This document shows, in pieces, positions 63,735 through 64,000 of a stretch of 64,000 bases of DNA. The notes beneath the pieces are model-generated. The model was not told the origin of the DNA, did no database searches, and worked only from the letters and a program-made list of their open reading frames with translations. This DNA comes from Poecilobothrus nobilitatus. Taxonomy: Eukaryota; Arthropoda; Insecta; Diptera; Dolichopodidae. Numbering within the stretch: the first letter of the stretch is position 1; each line of letters opens with the position of its first letter. The position numbers were made by a program, and so were the translations under genes. The stretch spans positions 103,927,948 through 103,991,947 of the forward strand of contig OX352773.1 of assembly GCA_947095535.1 (NCBI GenBank), written 5' to 3'.

Positions 63735-64000
63735 ACATCTGGTTATCGTAAAAAAATTTTCCAACACAGATTTCTGTAAAATTGTAAAATATTTTCAAAT
63801 ACAAAATTATTTCAAACATATAAATAAATTTGTTTTATTTTTGTTTTCAAATAGATACCAAAAGCAATTAACTTCTTTTTGATTTTTATTATTTTTTATT
63901 TTTTCATTTCTTACAGCATAGAATGGAACGTAAAAATAACAAAACAAAGTAAAATCGAAGATTTCAGGTTATTTTCTCAATCTTCTTTTAGAACAGAAAA
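63735..64000. repeat. Polinton B-type TIR, start (copy D)
   Basis: Matches 38,605-38,860 and 52,965-53,230 with small indels (CTGGTTATCG for CTGATCATCG; an extra TTTTTATTTTTTC near 63,895). Continues past the window edge. Confidence 0.65.

Larger units (their letters stand above)
59279..64000 (+). mobile_element. Polinton copy D (lineage B), partial; runs off the window
   Basis: Matches 48,512-53,230 of copy C in direct orientation at an offset of about 10,767 bp. It begins abruptly inside the Gln-rich gene (GGGATTTAATGTTGCC) and contains PolB and the start of the TIR. No MCP, protease or integrase precede it. Confidence 0.85.

Noticed and set aside
1..64000. Host protein-coding genes, tRNA, rRNA, CRISPR arrays
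   Set aside because: I looked for multi-exon host-like proteins, cloverleaf-like and rRNA-like conserved stretches and regularly spaced repeats, and saw none; every supported protein belongs to a mobile element.

Overview
The window looks like an AT-rich insect (arthropod) genome segment in which I recognise no host gene. Everything I can identify is mobile DNA: several copies of Maverick/Polinton-type (adintovirus-like) DNA elements, which encode virus-like capsid and packaging proteins, nested among broken non-LTR (LINE) retrotransposons, Ty3/gypsy and BEL/Pao fragments and a mariner-type transposon. The insect assignment rests on the combination of jockey-like LINEs with zinc-knuckle ORF1, mariner-like transposase and two-lineage Polintons; the species cannot be told.

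Layout. 1-1,790: remnants of a third, strongly diverged Polinton (structural protein on -, DNA polymerase on +). 1,790-2,870: mariner-like transposase, broken. 2,985-7,230: decayed LINE pieces (RT tail, RNase H, RT). 7,297-20,345: a gypsy protease gene split by Polinton A (7,402-20,132, ~0.8 kb terminal inverted repeats), which carries ATPase, pX-like peptide, scaffold-like and structural proteins, basic core-like protein, major capsid protein (MCP), adenain-type protease, two conserved unknowns and protein-primed PolB, all with lesions; it has no integrase. 20,133-23,040: a mosaic of gypsy and LINE pieces. 23,043-39,640: Polinton B on the minus strand, a second lineage with the same gene set plus integrase with chromodomain, an acidic protein and a Gln-rich protein; a LINE sits in its PolB and a BEL/Pao scrap in its MCP. 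39,640-44,157: the flanking mosaic plus the right TIR and polymerase 3' end of Polinton A again, inverted. 44,157-54,001: copy C of the B lineage, plus strand, cut off inside MCP. 54,002-59,278: mosaic, jockey-type LINE, microsatellite-bearing tandem repeat and gypsy piece. 59,279-64,000: copy D (Gln-rich gene and PolB), a direct repeat of copy C about 10.77 kb downstream, running off the window.

Two architectural facts stand out. Polinton B lies at the centre of a large palindrome whose ~5.6 kb arms (18,490-24,095 and 38,605-44,157) include foreign sequence and part of Polinton A, so the arms are far more than a normal Polinton TIR. Copies B, C and D share at least four identical inactivating lesions and the same outer flanks, so they multiplied by segmental duplication (or were moved in trans) after the element was already broken.

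How the genes would have worked together in an intact element: PolB (protein-primed family B, 3'-5' exonuclease plus palm) copies the genome, the retroviral-type integrase inserts it, the adenain-like protease matures the virion, the double-jelly-roll MCP and minor proteins build the capsid, and the FtsK/HerA-type ATPase packages DNA. Several neighbouring genes are joined by overlapping stop-start codons, as in compact viral genomes. The most unusual local signals are a cluster of seven short hairpins between two convergent genes (48,210-48,438), a 64-bp GT-AG intron in the PolB gene of lineage B that lineage A lacks, and a pair of related exonuclease-like small proteins present in both lineages.
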